From contig CP016093.1 of NCBI GenBank assembly GCA_001664005.1, positions 1,557,001-1,621,000 on the forward strand: a stretch of 64,000 bases of DNA, written 5' to 3'. Positions 7,915 through 17,059 of this stretch are shown one piece after another. The position numbers and the translations under genes were made by a program. The notes beneath the pieces are model-generated. The model searched no databases. It was not told the DNA's origin and saw nothing but the letters and a program-made list of their open reading frames with translations. Position 1 is the first letter of the stretch; each line of letters starts with the position of its first letter. The DNA is from Rhizobiales bacterium NRL2 (GTDB taxonomy: Bacteria; Pseudomonadota; Alphaproteobacteria; Minwuiales; Minwuiaceae).

Positions 7915-8445
7915 TCAGGCCGCCAGCAGCTTGTTCAGCCTGTTCTGCGCATCTTCGTGGCCGATCTTCTCGACCGCCGCCAGTTCCCGGATCAGCCGCT
8001 CCTTCGCCGCCTCGTAGATCTGGCGTTCGGAATAGGACTGATCGGGCTGATCCTCGTTGCGGTGGAGGTCTCGCACCACCTCGGCGATGGAGACCGGGTC
8101 GCCCGAGTTGATCTTGGCCTCGTACTCCTGAGCGCGGCGCGACCACATGGTGCGCTTCACCCGGGCGCGGCCCTTCAGGGTGTCGAGCGCCTGCTTCATG
8201 ATCTTGTTCGACGCCAGCGGGCGCATGCCCGTCGCTTCGGCCTTGGTGATCGGGACGCGCAGCGTCATTTTCTCGTGCGGGAAGTCGATGACGAACAGCT
8301 TCAGCGAGAAGCCGGAGATCTCCTGCTCCTCGATGGCCGTTATCTTGCCCACGCCATGGGACGGATAGACGACATAGTCGTTGGCCGCGTACTCGCTGCG
8401 GGCCTTCTTCTTCTTCACAGCGGAATTCGCCTTCTTATCGCTCAT
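7915..8445 (-). CDS. carD: CarD family transcriptional regulator
   Basis: This is a 176-residue CarD/CdnL-type protein. A lysine-rich start is followed by the RNA-polymerase-interacting Tudor-like domain (YVVYPSHGVGKITAIEEQEI, about residues 24-43) and a helical C-terminal DNA-binding part. A Trp corresponding to the DNA-wedge residue is seen in KRTMWSRRAQEYE. Such proteins bind RNA polymerase beta and stabilise open complexes at rRNA and other growth promoters. ATG 8445 gives the normal N-terminus. It is monocistronic, with its own terminator and a 340-base upstream region. Confidence 0.93.
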   Translation of the reverse strand: MSDKKANSAVKKKKARSEYAANDYVVYPSHGVGKITAIEEQEISGFSLKLFVIDFPHEKMTLRVPITKAEATGMRPLASNKIMKQALDTLKGRARVKRTMWSRRAQEYEAKINSGDPVSIAEVVRDLHRNEDQPDQSYSERQIYEAAKERLIRELAAVEKIGHEDAQNRLNKLLAA

Positions 8446-8785
8446 CGTGATCTTCACCGTCCTTCGTGTCAGCCCGCCTGGCATGGCGGACGCTCGCCCA
8501 TCGACGCAGACGACAACGCTCACGCGCGCCCGAACGGGAGCGCCGCCCTCCTCATCGCCGCCTGGCTATGTCCGGATTCCGGGATGACCGTCAAAAGAGG
8601 TCGGCGTTTGACACGAAAAGACGGGCCGCATTGCGCCACCCGTCAATCGTGTCGGAGACAGCCGGACCAGTAACAGGCCCTCGTCAACCAGACAGCGATA
8701 TATATAGCACAAAGATGACGGTTTTCCTACCCGAATCTTCCGACGCGGGCAGGACGGCAGCGGCTCGGCGCGGGATGCGGCGTGG
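8446..8785. other. 340-base gene-free stretch between carD and fdxA
   Basis: No plausible coding sequence is seen on either strand; the open frames here lack family likeness. The stretch should hold the carD promoter and the 3' end of the fdxA transcript. An AT run (TATATATA near 8699-8706) stands out from the GC-rich surroundings and could be part of a promoter on the minus strand. I could not fit a convincing -35/-10 pair. No clear terminator hairpin follows fdxA. Confidence 0.5.
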
Positions 8786-9124
8786 TCAGTTCCCCTTGCC
8801 GGGGGTCTCGCTGAAGTGCTTCTCGAACTTGTTCTCGACGTCCCGCCACTCGTCCGCGTCCGCCGGAGACTCGCCCTTGCGGGTGATGTTGGGCCATTTC
8901 TCGGAGAAATCCCGGTTGAGCTCCAGCCACTTGTCGGATTCCGGGTCGGTGTCGGGAATGATCGCTTCGATCGGGCATTCGGGCTCGCACACACCGCAAT
9001 CGATGCACTCGTCCGGATGGATCACCAGCATGTTCTCGCCCTCGTAGAAACAATCCACCGGGCACACTTCGACACAGTCCTGGAACTTGCACATGATGCA
9101 GTTTTCCGTGACGACGTAGGGCAT
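8786..9124 (-). CDS. fdxA: Seven-iron ferredoxin FdxA
   Basis: This 112-residue ferredoxin resembles Azotobacter FdI and has one [3Fe-4S] and one [4Fe-4S] cluster. Ligand cysteines by homology are C9, C17 and C50 for the 3Fe cluster and C21, C40, C43 and C46 for the 4Fe cluster, in [19 protein letters not shown] and [14 protein letters not shown]. It is a cytoplasmic electron carrier. The ATG at 9124 leaves the family's exact N-terminus MPYVVTENC. It lies downstream of a TerB-like gene and near erpA, so this end of the block is rich in Fe-S functions. Confidence 0.96.
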   Translation of the reverse strand: MPYVVTENCIMCKFQDCVEVCPVDCFYEGENMLVIHPDECIDCGVCEPECPIEAIIPDTDPESDKWLELNRDFSEKWPNITRKGESPADADEWRDVENKFEKHFSETPGKGN

Positions 9125-9179
9125 CAGCCGTATCTCCCCAACTTGAGCGAATTCACGCGGCGGATGCCGCTTGGCATGA

Positions 9180-9632
9180 CTAGCCGAGCCGCGCCAGCAC
9201 CCTCTGCCGCGCCTCGCCATTCTCGCGATCGGAAACATAAATGAGGCCTCCGACGCGGCGCAACAGATTGGCTTCATAGGCATGCAGATCGCCGTCCGCA
9301 AGCACGACTTCCCACAGCATTTCCATAATCTCGATCCGCTGCGGCGGCGGAAGCTGCTTGATGGCGCGCGTGAAGCGGGAAATCTCGACCGCGTCGCCAT
9401 GCGCCTGCTCGGCGGCGTCCATCAGCGCGCCGACCTCCTCGTCGGAAAGGTCGAAATGGCGGGCCAGCGCGGCCTCGATCGCATGCCGCTCATCGGGTGA
9501 GAAATCCCCGTCCAGATGCGCGGCCTCGACCAGCAGGGCGGCGGCGCCGAGCTGGGTTTCGTCGGGGCCGTCCTCGGGACGGTCTTCCTCGGTCAGCCGG
9601 TTGAACCAGCCTGCAATGCGATTGAGCGCCAC
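9180..9632 (-). CDS. TerB family (tellurite-resistance-like) protein
   Basis: This 150-residue all-helical protein has TerB features: [24 protein letters not shown], an acidic metal-binding-like loop, repeated as [20 protein letters not shown]. The two D-G-D/E-x-H/E segments are typical of TerB. No other ter genes are present, so tellurite resistance should not be assumed. Single TerB proteins in this position, next to fdxA and erpA, are common in alphaproteobacteria and have no fixed role. It lies 10 bases downstream of erpA, so cotranscription is likely. Confidence 0.85.
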   Translation of the reverse strand: MALNRIAGWFNRLTEEDRPEDGPDETQLGAAALLVEAAHLDGDFSPDERHAIEAALARHFDLSDEEVGALMDAAEQAHGDAVEISRFTRAIKQLPPPQRIEIMEMLWEVVLADGDLHAYEANLLRRVGGLIYVSDRENGEARQRVLARLG

Positions 9633-9642
9633 GGGCTGCGGG

Positions 9643-9984
9643 TCACATCACCGAGAAGGACGTACCGCAGCCGCAGCTGGCGGTGGCGTTCGGATTGCGC
9701 ACCTGGAAGGAGGAGCCGATCATCTCCTCCACATAGTCGAATTCCGAGCCCTTGAGGTATTCGATCGAAACGGAATCGACCAGCACGGTCACGCCGTCCT
9801 TCTCGATCACCAGATCGTCCTCGGCCACGTCCTGGTCGAAACGGAAGTCGTACTGGAAGCCCGAACAGCCGCCGCCCAGCACCTGGACGCGCAGCTTGAG
9901 CGCCGGATTGCCCTCGGACTCGATCAACTGCGCCACCTTGGCGGCGGCGGCGTCGGTCACGGTGAAGGTCGCGTTCTGGTTCAT
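9643..9984 (-). CDS. erpA: Iron-sulfur cluster insertion protein ErpA (A-type carrier)
   Basis: This 113-residue HesB/IscA-type carrier hands Fe-S clusters to apoproteins. The three ligand cysteines are present: C40 in GGGCSGFQY, and C104 and C106 in [30 protein letters not shown] is the conserved domain centre. A second ATG three bases upstream (9987) is equally possible. In many alphaproteobacteria a dgt gene separates erpA from argS. Here the two are divergent neighbours with about 160 non-coding bases and no dgt. Confidence 0.93.
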   Translation of the reverse strand: MNQNATFTVTDAAAAKVAQLIESEGNPALKLRVQVLGGGCSGFQYDFRFDQDVAEDDLVIEKDGVTVLVDSVSIEYLKGSEFDYVEEMIGSSFQVRNPNATASCGCGTSFSVM

Positions 9985-10148
9985 CATGCCCGTCAACGGA
10001 ATAGGGTTTCGTTGTTGCTTCCTGATGCGCCCGGATTTAGACCGCTGGCCGAGATTGTCAATCGGCCGGCAGGGCGCACGGGCGCCGCCGTTGGCCGCCC
10101 GCGCCCGAATTCTATAGTCTGCGGCCCCGTCAGATCGAGCGATTCGCA

Positions 10149-11894
10149 ATGAACATCTTCGAGCAGTTCCGAGAGATGATCCGGGAGGTCGTGCACGCCT
10201 GCGGCGCACTGCCCGACGGCATCGACAGCAGCGTCGTCGGCGTCGAGCCGCCGCGTGACGCCGCCCATGGCGATCTGGCGAGCAACGCGGCCATGGCCCT
10301 GGCGCGTCAGGCGGGCATGAAGCCCCGCGACATCGCCGAGGCCCTGAAACCCGGCATCGCGGCGCTGGCCGGCGTCGAGAGTGTGGAGATCGCCGGACCC
10401 GGCTTCATCAACATCCGCCTCGATCAGGGCTTCTGGCAAGCGCGGCTGCAGGAGATCCTGCGCCGCGGCCAGGCGTTCGGCGACAGCGAGATGGGCGCCG
10501 GGCGGGCGATCAATGTGGAATACGTCTCGGCCAATCCGACCGGTCCGCTGCATGTCGGCCATGCCCGCGGAGCGGTGTTCGGCGACGCGCTGGCCGGTCT
10601 GCTCGACAAGGCCGGGTTCGACGTCACCCGCGAATACTACATCAATGACGCCGGCAACCAGATCGACGCGCTGGCGCGGTCGCTCCATCACCGCTATCGC
10701 GAGGCGCTGGGCGTCGACGCGGGCGAGATGCCGGAGGGCCTCTATCCCGGCGACTATCTGATCGAACCGGCCCGGGAGCTGGCAGAGCGCGACCAGGACC
10801 GCTGGCTCGACCTACCCGAAAGCGAGTGGCTGGCCCCGCTGAGGAGCTTCGCCGTCGAGCGGATGATGGCGCTGATCCGCGACGATCTCGCCGCCATCGG
10901 CATCAACCAGGAAATCTTCACCTCGGAGCTCAGCCTGCATCGGGACGGCCGTATCCAGGACGTGGTCGACGAGCTGGAGAGCCGCGACCAGGTCTACACG
11001 GGCGTGCTGGAACCGCCCAAGGGCAAGACGCCGGAAGACTGGGAGCCCCGGCCGCAACTGCTGTTCCGGGCGACCGACTGGGGCGACGACGTCGACCGGC
11101 CGCTCAGGAAGTCGAACGGCGACTGGACCTATTTCGCCGCCGACATCGCCTATCATCTCGACAAGTACCGCCGCGGCTTCGCCGACATGATCGATGTCTT
11201 CGGCGCAGATCACGGGGGCTATGTGAAGCGCATGGTGGCGGCGACGCGGGCCGTGACCAACGACCGGGGGCGGCTGACCATCAAGCTCTGCCAGCTGGTC
11301 CATCTCTACGAGAACGGCGAACCGGCGAAGATGTCGAAACGCGCGGGAACGTTCATCACGCTGCGCGATGTGGTCGACCGCGTCGGCCGGGACGCCGTGC
11401 GCTTCATGCTGCTGACCCGCAAGAACGAAGCGCCGCTGGACTTCGATTTCGCGAAGGTCATGGAGCAGTCGCGGGACAACCCGGTATTCTACGTGCAGTA
11501 CGCCCACGCGCGCTGCTGCTCGGTGTTCCGCAACGCCGAACAGGAGATCGCCGGCCTCGATCTATCGCGGGAGGCGCTGATCGCCGCCGACCTCGCACCG
11601 CTTGCCCATCCCGAGGAACTGGCGCTGATCAGGCTGATGGCGGCGTGGCCGCGCACGATCGAACAGGCCGCGGAAGCCTCGGAGCCCCATCGGCTCGCCT
11701 TCTACCTGCATGATCTGGCTTCGGCGTTCCACGGTTACTGGACCAAGGGGCGCGATGCGGACGAACTGCGCTTCATCCAGCCCGGCGATCCCGCGCTGAC
11801 CCTGGCGCGGCTGGCCATGGTGGAGGGCGTCAGGACGGTGTTGCGTAGCGGTCTCGGGGTGCTTGGCGTGACGCCGGTGGAGGAGATGCGCTGA
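10149..11894 (+). CDS. argS: Arginyl-tRNA synthetase
   Basis: This 581-residue class I synthetase charges tRNA-Arg. The HIGH-type motif is in [18 protein letters not shown] (about residue 135), the KMSKS-type motif is [10 protein letters not shown], and the family's additional N-terminal tRNA-binding domain and C-terminal anticodon domain are both complete. It ends in a one-base overlap with the SPOR gene (TGATG) and starts the long plus-strand run through scpB, so translational coupling is likely. Confidence 0.97.
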   Translation: MNIFEQFREMIREVVHACGALPDGIDSSVVGVEPPRDAAHGDLASNAAMALARQAGMKPRDIAEALKPGIAALAGVESVEIAGPGFINIRLDQGFWQARLQEILRRGQAFGDSEMGAGRAINVEYVSANPTGPLHVGHARGAVFGDALAGLLDKAGFDVTREYYINDAGNQIDALARSLHHRYREALGVDAGEMPEGLYPGDYLIEPARELAERDQDRWLDLPESEWLAPLRSFAVERMMALIRDDLAAIGINQEIFTSELSLHRDGRIQDVVDELESRDQVYTGVLEPPKGKTPEDWEPRPQLLFRATDWGDDVDRPLRKSNGDWTYFAADIAYHLDKYRRGFADMIDVFGADHGGYVKRMVAATRAVTNDRGRLTIKLCQLVHLYENGEPAKMSKRAGTFITLRDVVDRVGRDAVRFMLLTRKNEAPLDFDFAKVMEQSRDNPVFYVQYAHARCCSVFRNAEQEIAGLDLSREALIAADLAPLAHPEELALIRLMAAWPRTIEQAAEASEPHRLAFYLHDLASAFHGYWTKGRDADELRFIQPGDPALTLARLAMVEGVRTVLRSGLGVLGVTPVEEMR

Positions 11895-12730
11895 TGGCCC
11901 GCCAGGCGGAGGGGCAGGGCCGGTGGCGGCTGATCGCGGGTTTCGTCCTGCTGATCGCTGTCATGGCCTTCGCCCTCGTCGCCTGGTTCGGTTTCCGGGG
12001 TGATGAGGACGCGCGGACCGCCGCCGGCGGTCAGGCCGTGCCGATCGTCCGCGCGCCGGACGGTCCTGACCGGGAGAAGCCGGAGGATCCCGGCGGCGTC
12101 GATGTTCCGGACCGGGACAAACAGGTCTACGACACCTTCAAGCCTGCGGCGGAGCGCGGCGAAGCGACGGTGGAGCGGCTGCTTCCCGCCGTCGAGGCGC
12201 CCCTTGCCGAGCCAGAGCCAGAGCCAGAGCCGGAGCCGCAGCCCGCACCGGTCGCGGAGACGGCTATGGACACGGCGCAGGAGGCCGCGCCTGCCGATGC
12301 CGGTCCGGAGAGCGCCGAACCCGCGGTCGTGGTTGAAGAGCGCCCCGCCGCACCCGCGCTGGAGGAGAAGGAAGTTGCCCCCCGTCCGGCGCCGCCGCCG
12401 GCCCGGCCCGAACCGGCCGCGAAAGCCGAGCCGAAGCCGGCGCCGCAAGCTGCTGCGGCTGCCCCGGCGGCGGAATCGGACGGCCCCTGGCAGGTGCAGA
12501 TCGCCGCGTTGCGCGAGGAGGCAGATGCCACGGCCACCTGGCAAAGGGTGCAGCGCCGTCACGAAGCGCTGCTGGGCGACCTGCGGCCCACGGTCACCCG
12601 CGTCGATACCGGGGCCAATGGCGTCTTCTACCGCCTGCGCACCGGCGGTTTCGCTTCCAGGGAGGCGGCGCTGGCGTTCTGCGCCCGGCTGAAGGACAGC
12701 GGGCAGGACTGCATTGCGGTGAAGCGGTGA
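11894..12730 (+). CDS. SPOR-domain membrane protein
   Basis: This 278-residue bitopic protein has a short cytoplasmic start, one transmembrane helix (about residues 13-34, FVLLIAVMAFALVAWFGF), and a long Pro/Glu/Ala-rich periplasmic linker with an (EP)n run near residues 105-115. It ends in a C-terminal SPOR domain from about residue 195 (GPWQVQIAALREE to GFASREAALAFCARLK). SPOR domains bind denuded septal peptidoglycan, so a role in division or cell-wall remodelling is likely. The argS-SPOR-nagZ order is conserved in alphaproteobacteria. Confidence 0.9.
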   Translation: MARQAEGQGRWRLIAGFVLLIAVMAFALVAWFGFRGDEDARTAAGGQAVPIVRAPDGPDREKPEDPGGVDVPDRDKQVYDTFKPAAERGEATVERLLPAVEAPLAEPEPEPEPEPQPAPVAETAMDTAQEAAPADAGPESAEPAVVVEERPAAPALEEKEVAPRPAPPPARPEPAAKAEPKPAPQAAAAAPAAESDGPWQVQIAALREEADATATWQRVQRRHEALLGDLRPTVTRVDTGANGVFYRLRTGGFASREAALAFCARLKDSGQDCIAVKR

Positions 12731-12734
12731 CGCC

Positions 12735-13739
12735 TTGATCCCCGCCGTCTTCGGCATTGCCGGAACCGAACTGAACCCGGAGGAGGCGGCCTTTCTGGCC
12801 GATCACCGGCCCCTGGGCGTGATCCTGTTCCGCCGCAACGTGGACAATCCCGATCAGGTCCGGCGGCTGACCGATGCGGTGCGCGACGCGCTGGACGCTG
12901 AGGGTCCCTGCCTATGGGTGGATCAGGAGGGCGGACGCGTCCAGCGCCTGTCGCCGCCGCACTGGGAGGCGCTGCCTTCGGCCCGCCGGATCGGACAGGC
13001 GTTCGACCGCGACCCGCAGGACGGCGAGTACGCGGCCTGGCTGCTGGGCCGGATCATCGCCGACCAGACGGCGGCCGCGGGCTTCGACATCGTCTGCGCG
13101 CCGGTGCTCGACCTCGCGCAGACGGACGGACACGACGTCATCGGCGACCGTGCCTTTCACGCGGACCCGGAGGTAGTTGCATTTCTGGGCAGAGCCATGG
13201 CCGACGGCCTGGCGGCGGGCGGGATCCTGGCCGTCAGCAAGCACTGGCCGGGGCATGGCCGGGCCTGGGTGGACAGCCATCTGGAACTGCCCGTGGTCGA
13301 AACCGAGCCGGTATTGCTTGAAGCCACGGATTTCGCTGCCTTCCGCCGGGCGGCCGACTGTGCGCCGATCGCCATGACCGCCCATATCCGCTATCCGGCG
13401 ATCGACCCGGACCTGCCGGCCACCCTGTCGACGCAGATCGTCGAAGGGATCATCCGCGGCTGGTGCGGTTTCGACGGCTTTCTCGTCTCCGACGATATCG
13501 ACATGAAGGCGCTGGACGGCGTGCCGGGCGACCTGGCGCGTGCGGCCCTGTCGGCCGGGTGCGATGCGGTGCTGCAATGCTCCGGCGACTTCGCCGTGAT
13601 GACCGCCGTGGCTGAGGCGATCGGCGGGTTCTCGCCGGCCGCCGTGGAGCGCTGGAGCCGGCTCTCGGCCGCGCGGCAGGCACCTGAGTCCGTGGACCGT
13701 GCGCAATTGCTGGCCGAACTGGGTGAAGCCCTCGTCTGA
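12735..13739 (+). CDS. nagZ: Beta-N-acetylhexosaminidase NagZ (GH3)
   Basis: This 334-residue cytoplasmic GH3 enzyme removes GlcNAc from anhydromuropeptides in cell-wall recycling. The signature KHWPGHGRAWVDSHLELPVV contains the NagZ-specific Asp-His dyad loop, and FLVSDDIDMKAL carries the nucleophile Asp. The start is TTG at 12735, 4 bases after the SPOR stop. No ATG lies early enough to keep the conserved IPAVFGIAG beginning. Confidence 0.94.
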   Translation: MIPAVFGIAGTELNPEEAAFLADHRPLGVILFRRNVDNPDQVRRLTDAVRDALDAEGPCLWVDQEGGRVQRLSPPHWEALPSARRIGQAFDRDPQDGEYAAWLLGRIIADQTAAAGFDIVCAPVLDLAQTDGHDVIGDRAFHADPEVVAFLGRAMADGLAAGGILAVSKHWPGHGRAWVDSHLELPVVETEPVLLEATDFAAFRRAADCAPIAMTAHIRYPAIDPDLPATLSTQIVEGIIRGWCGFDGFLVSDDIDMKALDGVPGDLARAALSAGCDAVLQCSGDFAVMTAVAEAIGGFSPAAVERWSRLSAARQAPESVDRAQLLAELGEALV

Positions 13740-13784
13740 AGCTGCGATAATGACGTTCCGGCGAATCACACGGACCCGACCGCG

Positions 13785-14570
13785 ATGAACCAGAGCGCAG
13801 CCGATTTCGAGGAGGACGCCCCGCGCGAGCCCGCCGGTCAGCGGCTCGTCGTCGATCTGGGCGCCTATGAGGGGCCGCTCGACCTGCTGCTCGATCTGGC
13901 CCGCGACCAGAAGGTCGATCTTGCCCGGATCTCCATGCTCGCGCTGGCCGAGCAGTATCTCGACTATGTCGAGAAGGTCCGCGAACTGCGCCTGGAACTC
14001 GCGGCGGACTACCTCGTGATGGCGGCCTGGCTGGCCTATCTGAAATCGCGTCTGCTGATCCCGGATCCGGAGCCCGAGGATGAGCCCTCCGCGCAGGAGA
14101 TGGCGGCCCGGCTCAACTGGCAGCTCCGCCGCCTTCAGGCCATGCGGCAGGTCGCGGCCAGACTGCTGGAGCGTCCGCGCGAGGGCCAGGATTTCCATCG
14201 CCGCGGCGCGCCGGAGGGCATCCGGGTGCAGCGCAGTTCGGCATGGACCTGCGACTACTACGATCTGCTGAAAGCCTATTCGGTCCACCTGGAGGCCAGG
14301 GGCGACAGCGAGCCGCTGCGGATCCGCCGCGACAAGGTGATCAGCGTGGAGATGGCCCTGGAACGGATGCGCAAACTGCTTGGCGCGCTGCCCGAATGGT
14401 CCAGCCTGCAGGCCTTTCTGCCGCCGGCCATCGCCCATCCTTTCACCCGCCGGTCGGCGACTGCGTCGACCCTGCTGGCGGCGCTGGAACTGGCCAAGCA
14501 GGGCGACATCGAGATCCGGCAGGGCCGCAGTTTCGGACCCATCTACATCCGGCGCCGGGACAAGGCATGA
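13785..14570 (+). CDS. scpA: Segregation and condensation protein A
   Basis: This 261-residue kleisin of the SMC-ScpAB condensin complex has the family hallmark YEGPLDLLLDLARDQKVDLARI near residue 27 and a C-terminal winged-helix SMC-binding region (residues about 185-260). It works with ScpB and SMC to compact and segregate chromosomes. It overlaps scpB by four bases (ATGA), so the two are translationally coupled. Confidence 0.95.
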   Translation: MNQSAADFEEDAPREPAGQRLVVDLGAYEGPLDLLLDLARDQKVDLARISMLALAEQYLDYVEKVRELRLELAADYLVMAAWLAYLKSRLLIPDPEPEDEPSAQEMAARLNWQLRRLQAMRQVAARLLERPREGQDFHRRGAPEGIRVQRSSAWTCDYYDLLKAYSVHLEARGDSEPLRIRRDKVISVEMALERMRKLLGALPEWSSLQAFLPPAIAHPFTRRSATASTLLAALELAKQGDIEIRQGRSFGPIYIRRRDKA

Positions 14571-15145
14571 GCGTCGACCGCGACCATGTCCGCGTGGTCG
14601 AGGCGCTGCTCTTCGCCGCCGCGGAGCCACTGGATCTGGCGACCATCCAGCGCCGGTTGCCCGAAGGGGTGGACCCGACCGTGGTGCTCGCCGCGCTGGC
14701 CGAGGACTACCGGGGGCGTGGCGTGGAGCCTGTCCAGGTCAACGGCAAGTGGCTGTTCCGCACCGCACCGGACCTTGCCGACGCGCTGGCCGAGCACCGG
14801 GTGACGCCAAAGAAGCTCTCCCGCGCCGCCGTGGAGACGCTGGCCATCATCGCCTACCATCAACCCGTCACCCGCGCAGAGATCGAGGAACTGCGCGGCG
14901 TCGCGGTCTCCAAGGGCACCATGGACGTACTGATGGAGACCGGCTGGGTGCGCCCGCGCGGCCGGCGGCAGACGCCGGGACGGCCGCTGACCTATGGCAC
15001 CTCCGACGAGTTCCTGATCCATTTCGGGCTCGCCAGCCTCAACGACCTGCCGGGCATCGACGAACTCAAGGCCACCGGTCTGCTTTCGGCCGAGCCGCGC
15101 GATCCCGGCTTGTTCGATGACGGCGGAGACGACGGCGCGGCCTGA
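14567..15145 (+). CDS. scpB: Segregation and condensation protein B
   Basis: This 192-residue dimeric kleisin-interacting protein has two winged-helix domains. AVETLAIIAYHQPVTRAEIEELRGV and the following GTMDVLMETGWVRPRGRRQTPGRP are diagnostic. The start at 14567 overlaps the scpA stop. The open frame extends upstream inside scpA, but only from 14567 does it show ScpB likeness. Confidence 0.95.
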   Translation: MSVDRDHVRVVEALLFAAAEPLDLATIQRRLPEGVDPTVVLAALAEDYRGRGVEPVQVNGKWLFRTAPDLADALAEHRVTPKKLSRAAVETLAIIAYHQPVTRAEIEELRGVAVSKGTMDVLMETGWVRPRGRRQTPGRPLTYGTSDEFLIHFGLASLNDLPGIDELKATGLLSAEPRDPGLFDDGGDDGAA

Positions 15146-15225
15146 AACGCGCGCCGATTGCGCCGCCGACCGAGACGGACTATCACCGCCGCTCGACCCG
15201 AACTTCACCCGCAGGGGCCTTTCGC

Positions 15226-16269
15226 TTGGCCAAGCTCCGCTTCTCCGACGTGACCCACCGGTTCGGCCCGCTGAAGGCCGTCGACGGGCTGTCGCTCGAC
15301 CTTGCCGAGGGTGAGATACTCTGCCTGCTGGGCCCCTCGGGCTGTGGCAAGACGACCAGCCTGCGGCTGGCCGCCGGCCTGGAAGAACTGCAGGCGGGCC
15401 GGATCGAGATCGACGGCCGCGTGGTCGCCGAGCCCGGCCGGGCCTCGCCGCCCGAGCAGCGTCGCGTCGGCATGGTCTTTCAGGATTACGCGCTGTTCCC
15501 TCATCTCACCGTCGCGGGCAACGTCGCCTTCGGCCTGAAGCACATGACTGCGGGCGACCGGCAGGAACGGGCGATGGCGATGCTGGCCAGGGTCGGGCTG
15601 ACCGGCCGCGCGGACGTCTATCCCCACCAGCTCTCGGGCGGCGAGCAGCAGCGGGTCGCCCTGGCGCGCGCGCTGGCGCCGGAACCGCGGCTGATGCTGA
15701 TGGACGAGCCCTTCGCCAATCTCGACGTCACGCTGCGCAATTCGGTGCGCGACGAGACGCTCTCCCTGCTGAAGGGCCTGGGCTCCACCGTGCTGCTGGT
15801 CACGCACGATCCGGAGGAGGCCATGCGCATGGCCGACCGTATCGCGGTGATGCAGGCCGGCCGGCTGGTCCAGGTGGGACCGGCGGAGGATGTCTACCTG
15901 CGGCCGGCGGATCCGTTCATGGCGCGCTTCTTCGGGCCGGTCAACGAGGTCCCGGCGAACGTGAAGGACGGCGTCGCGGCGACGCCGCTCGGGTCGTTCC
16001 CGGCGGCCGGGGCGGCGGAAGGCCGGGCGCTTGCGGTGATCCGCCCGGAGGCCATGGTTCTCGGCCCGGACGGCGGGGGGGGTGACGGTGTGGAGGCGGC
16101 GGTGACCGATATCCGGCTGATCGGCGCCTACTGGCGGGTTGCCCTGGAGACGGAAGCCGGGCTGCAGCTGAGGGCCCGCACAACGGTGCGCCCGCCCGGG
16201 ACCGGCGAGCGAATTCGCGTCACCGTTGACCCGCAGAGGCTGATTCTTTTTCCTGAAAGGGCCATATAG
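15226..16269 (+). CDS. ABC transporter ATP-binding protein, FbpC/PotA-like, orphan
   Basis: This 347-residue ATPase has Walker A (LLGPSGCGKTTSLRL), a Q-loop (MVFQDYALFPH), the signature LSGGEQQRVALARAL, Walker B (LMLMDEPFANLD) and the His switch (LLVTHDPEEA). A C-terminal TOBE-like regulatory domain covers residues about 240-347. It fits the iron(III)/polyamine CUT1-like group, but no permease or binding-protein gene is adjacent; it sits alone between scpB and tatA. The start is a TTG at 15226 behind AGGGGC. The substrate is undetermined. Confidence 0.88.
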   Translation: MAKLRFSDVTHRFGPLKAVDGLSLDLAEGEILCLLGPSGCGKTTSLRLAAGLEELQAGRIEIDGRVVAEPGRASPPEQRRVGMVFQDYALFPHLTVAGNVAFGLKHMTAGDRQERAMAMLARVGLTGRADVYPHQLSGGEQQRVALARALAPEPRLMLMDEPFANLDVTLRNSVRDETLSLLKGLGSTVLLVTHDPEEAMRMADRIAVMQAGRLVQVGPAEDVYLRPADPFMARFFGPVNEVPANVKDGVAATPLGSFPAAGAAEGRALAVIRPEAMVLGPDGGGGDGVEAAVTDIRLIGAYWRVALETEAGLQLRARTTVRPPGTGERIRVTVDPQRLILFPERAI

Positions 16270-16353
16270 CTCTATAAGGGACCGAACCCCTTGGTGGCGG
16301 CGCGTCCATGACGCCGGCCCGCCGCCGGAACCGCAAGTGATGGAGTTTCATCT

Positions 16354-16575
16354 ATGGGTACTTTCAGCATCTGGCACTGGCTGATCGTTCTGGCCGTGGT
16401 GCTGCTGCTGTTCGGCGGTCGAGGCAAGATTTCCAGCATCCTCGGCGACGTCGGCAAGGGCATCAAGAGCTTCAAGAAGGGCATCAGCGAAGAAGAGGCC
16501 CAGAACAAGGAAGACGCCACGGCCAACGCCAACGCCAAGGTGACCGAGGACAAGGACAAGGCAACCTCGTCCTGA
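16354..16575 (+). CDS. tatA: Twin-arginine translocase subunit TatA
   Basis: This is a 73-residue pore-forming Tat subunit. It has a short N-terminus, one transmembrane helix ([19 protein letters not shown], residues about 6-24), an amphipathic helix with the G-K-G-I-K-S-F motif, and a charged tail. It exports folded proteins in the inner membrane with TatB and TatC. It is followed by a GC hairpin before tatB. Confidence 0.96.
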   Translation: MGTFSIWHWLIVLAVVLLLFGGRGKISSILGDVGKGIKSFKKGISEEEAQNKEDATANANAKVTEDKDKATSS

Positions 16576-16587
16576 CAACGCGTCCCG

Positions 16588-16608
16588 GGCGCGCCGCCGT
16601 GGCGCGCC
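16588..16608 (+). promoter_or_regulatory. Perfect GC hairpin between tatA and tatB
   Basis: GGCGCGCC-GCCGT-GGCGCGCC forms an 8-bp perfect stem with a 5-nt loop, 13 bases after the tatA stop. No T-run follows, so it is not a classical terminator. It could act as an RNA-stabilising 3' structure or partial attenuator favouring TatA over TatB and TatC. Confidence 0.5.
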
Positions 16609-16627
16609 AACCGACAGGCTTATCCTG

Positions 16628-17056
16628 ATGCTTGATCTCGGATGGTCCGAGCTTCTGGTGGTCGCCGTTCTGACGGTCCTGATCTTCGGGCCGAAGGAAC
16701 TGCCGACCGTGCTGCGCACCGTCTCCCAGCTTCTCAGCAAGGCGCGAGGCGTCGCCCGCGATTTCCAGCGGACGATGGACGACATGGCGCGCGAGGCCGA
16801 ACTGGACAAGCTGAAGAAGGACATCAGCGACAGCACACGGCCGGAGAGCCTGCTGGATCCTTCGGGCAGCGACGACGGCATGTTCGACAGTCCCTTCGCC
16901 GAACCGCGGGAGACGCCGAAGAAGCCGGCCGACGGCAAGGATCAGGAAATCTCCGAGGGACAGGGCGAGGCCGCGGCCTCCCAGGAACCGCCGGACGCGC
17001 CGGAGACGGCGTCCGAACCCCGGACGGAACCCAAGACCGCCGGAAAGGCCGGCTGA
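16628..17056 (+). CDS. tatB: Twin-arginine translocase subunit TatB
   Basis: This 142-residue Tat receptor subunit begins MLDLGWSELLVVAVLTVLIF (transmembrane helix) with the conserved GPKELPTVLRT hinge and amphipathic helix after it. The acidic/proline-rich C-terminal half is low complexity, as usual. Its stop is 3 bases from tatC. With TatC it binds twin-arginine signal peptides. Confidence 0.95.
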   Translation: MLDLGWSELLVVAVLTVLIFGPKELPTVLRTVSQLLSKARGVARDFQRTMDDMAREAELDKLKKDISDSTRPESLLDPSGSDDGMFDSPFAEPRETPKKPADGKDQEISEGQGEAAASQEPPDAPETASEPRTEPKTAGKAG

Positions 17057-17059
17057 TCC

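Noticed and set aside
8690-8710. TATATATA run as a defined promoter
   Set aside because: No matching -35 at a proper spacing on either strand.
9180-9632. Tellurite resistance determinant
   Set aside because: Only a single TerB-like protein with no other ter genes; the resistance label is not supported.
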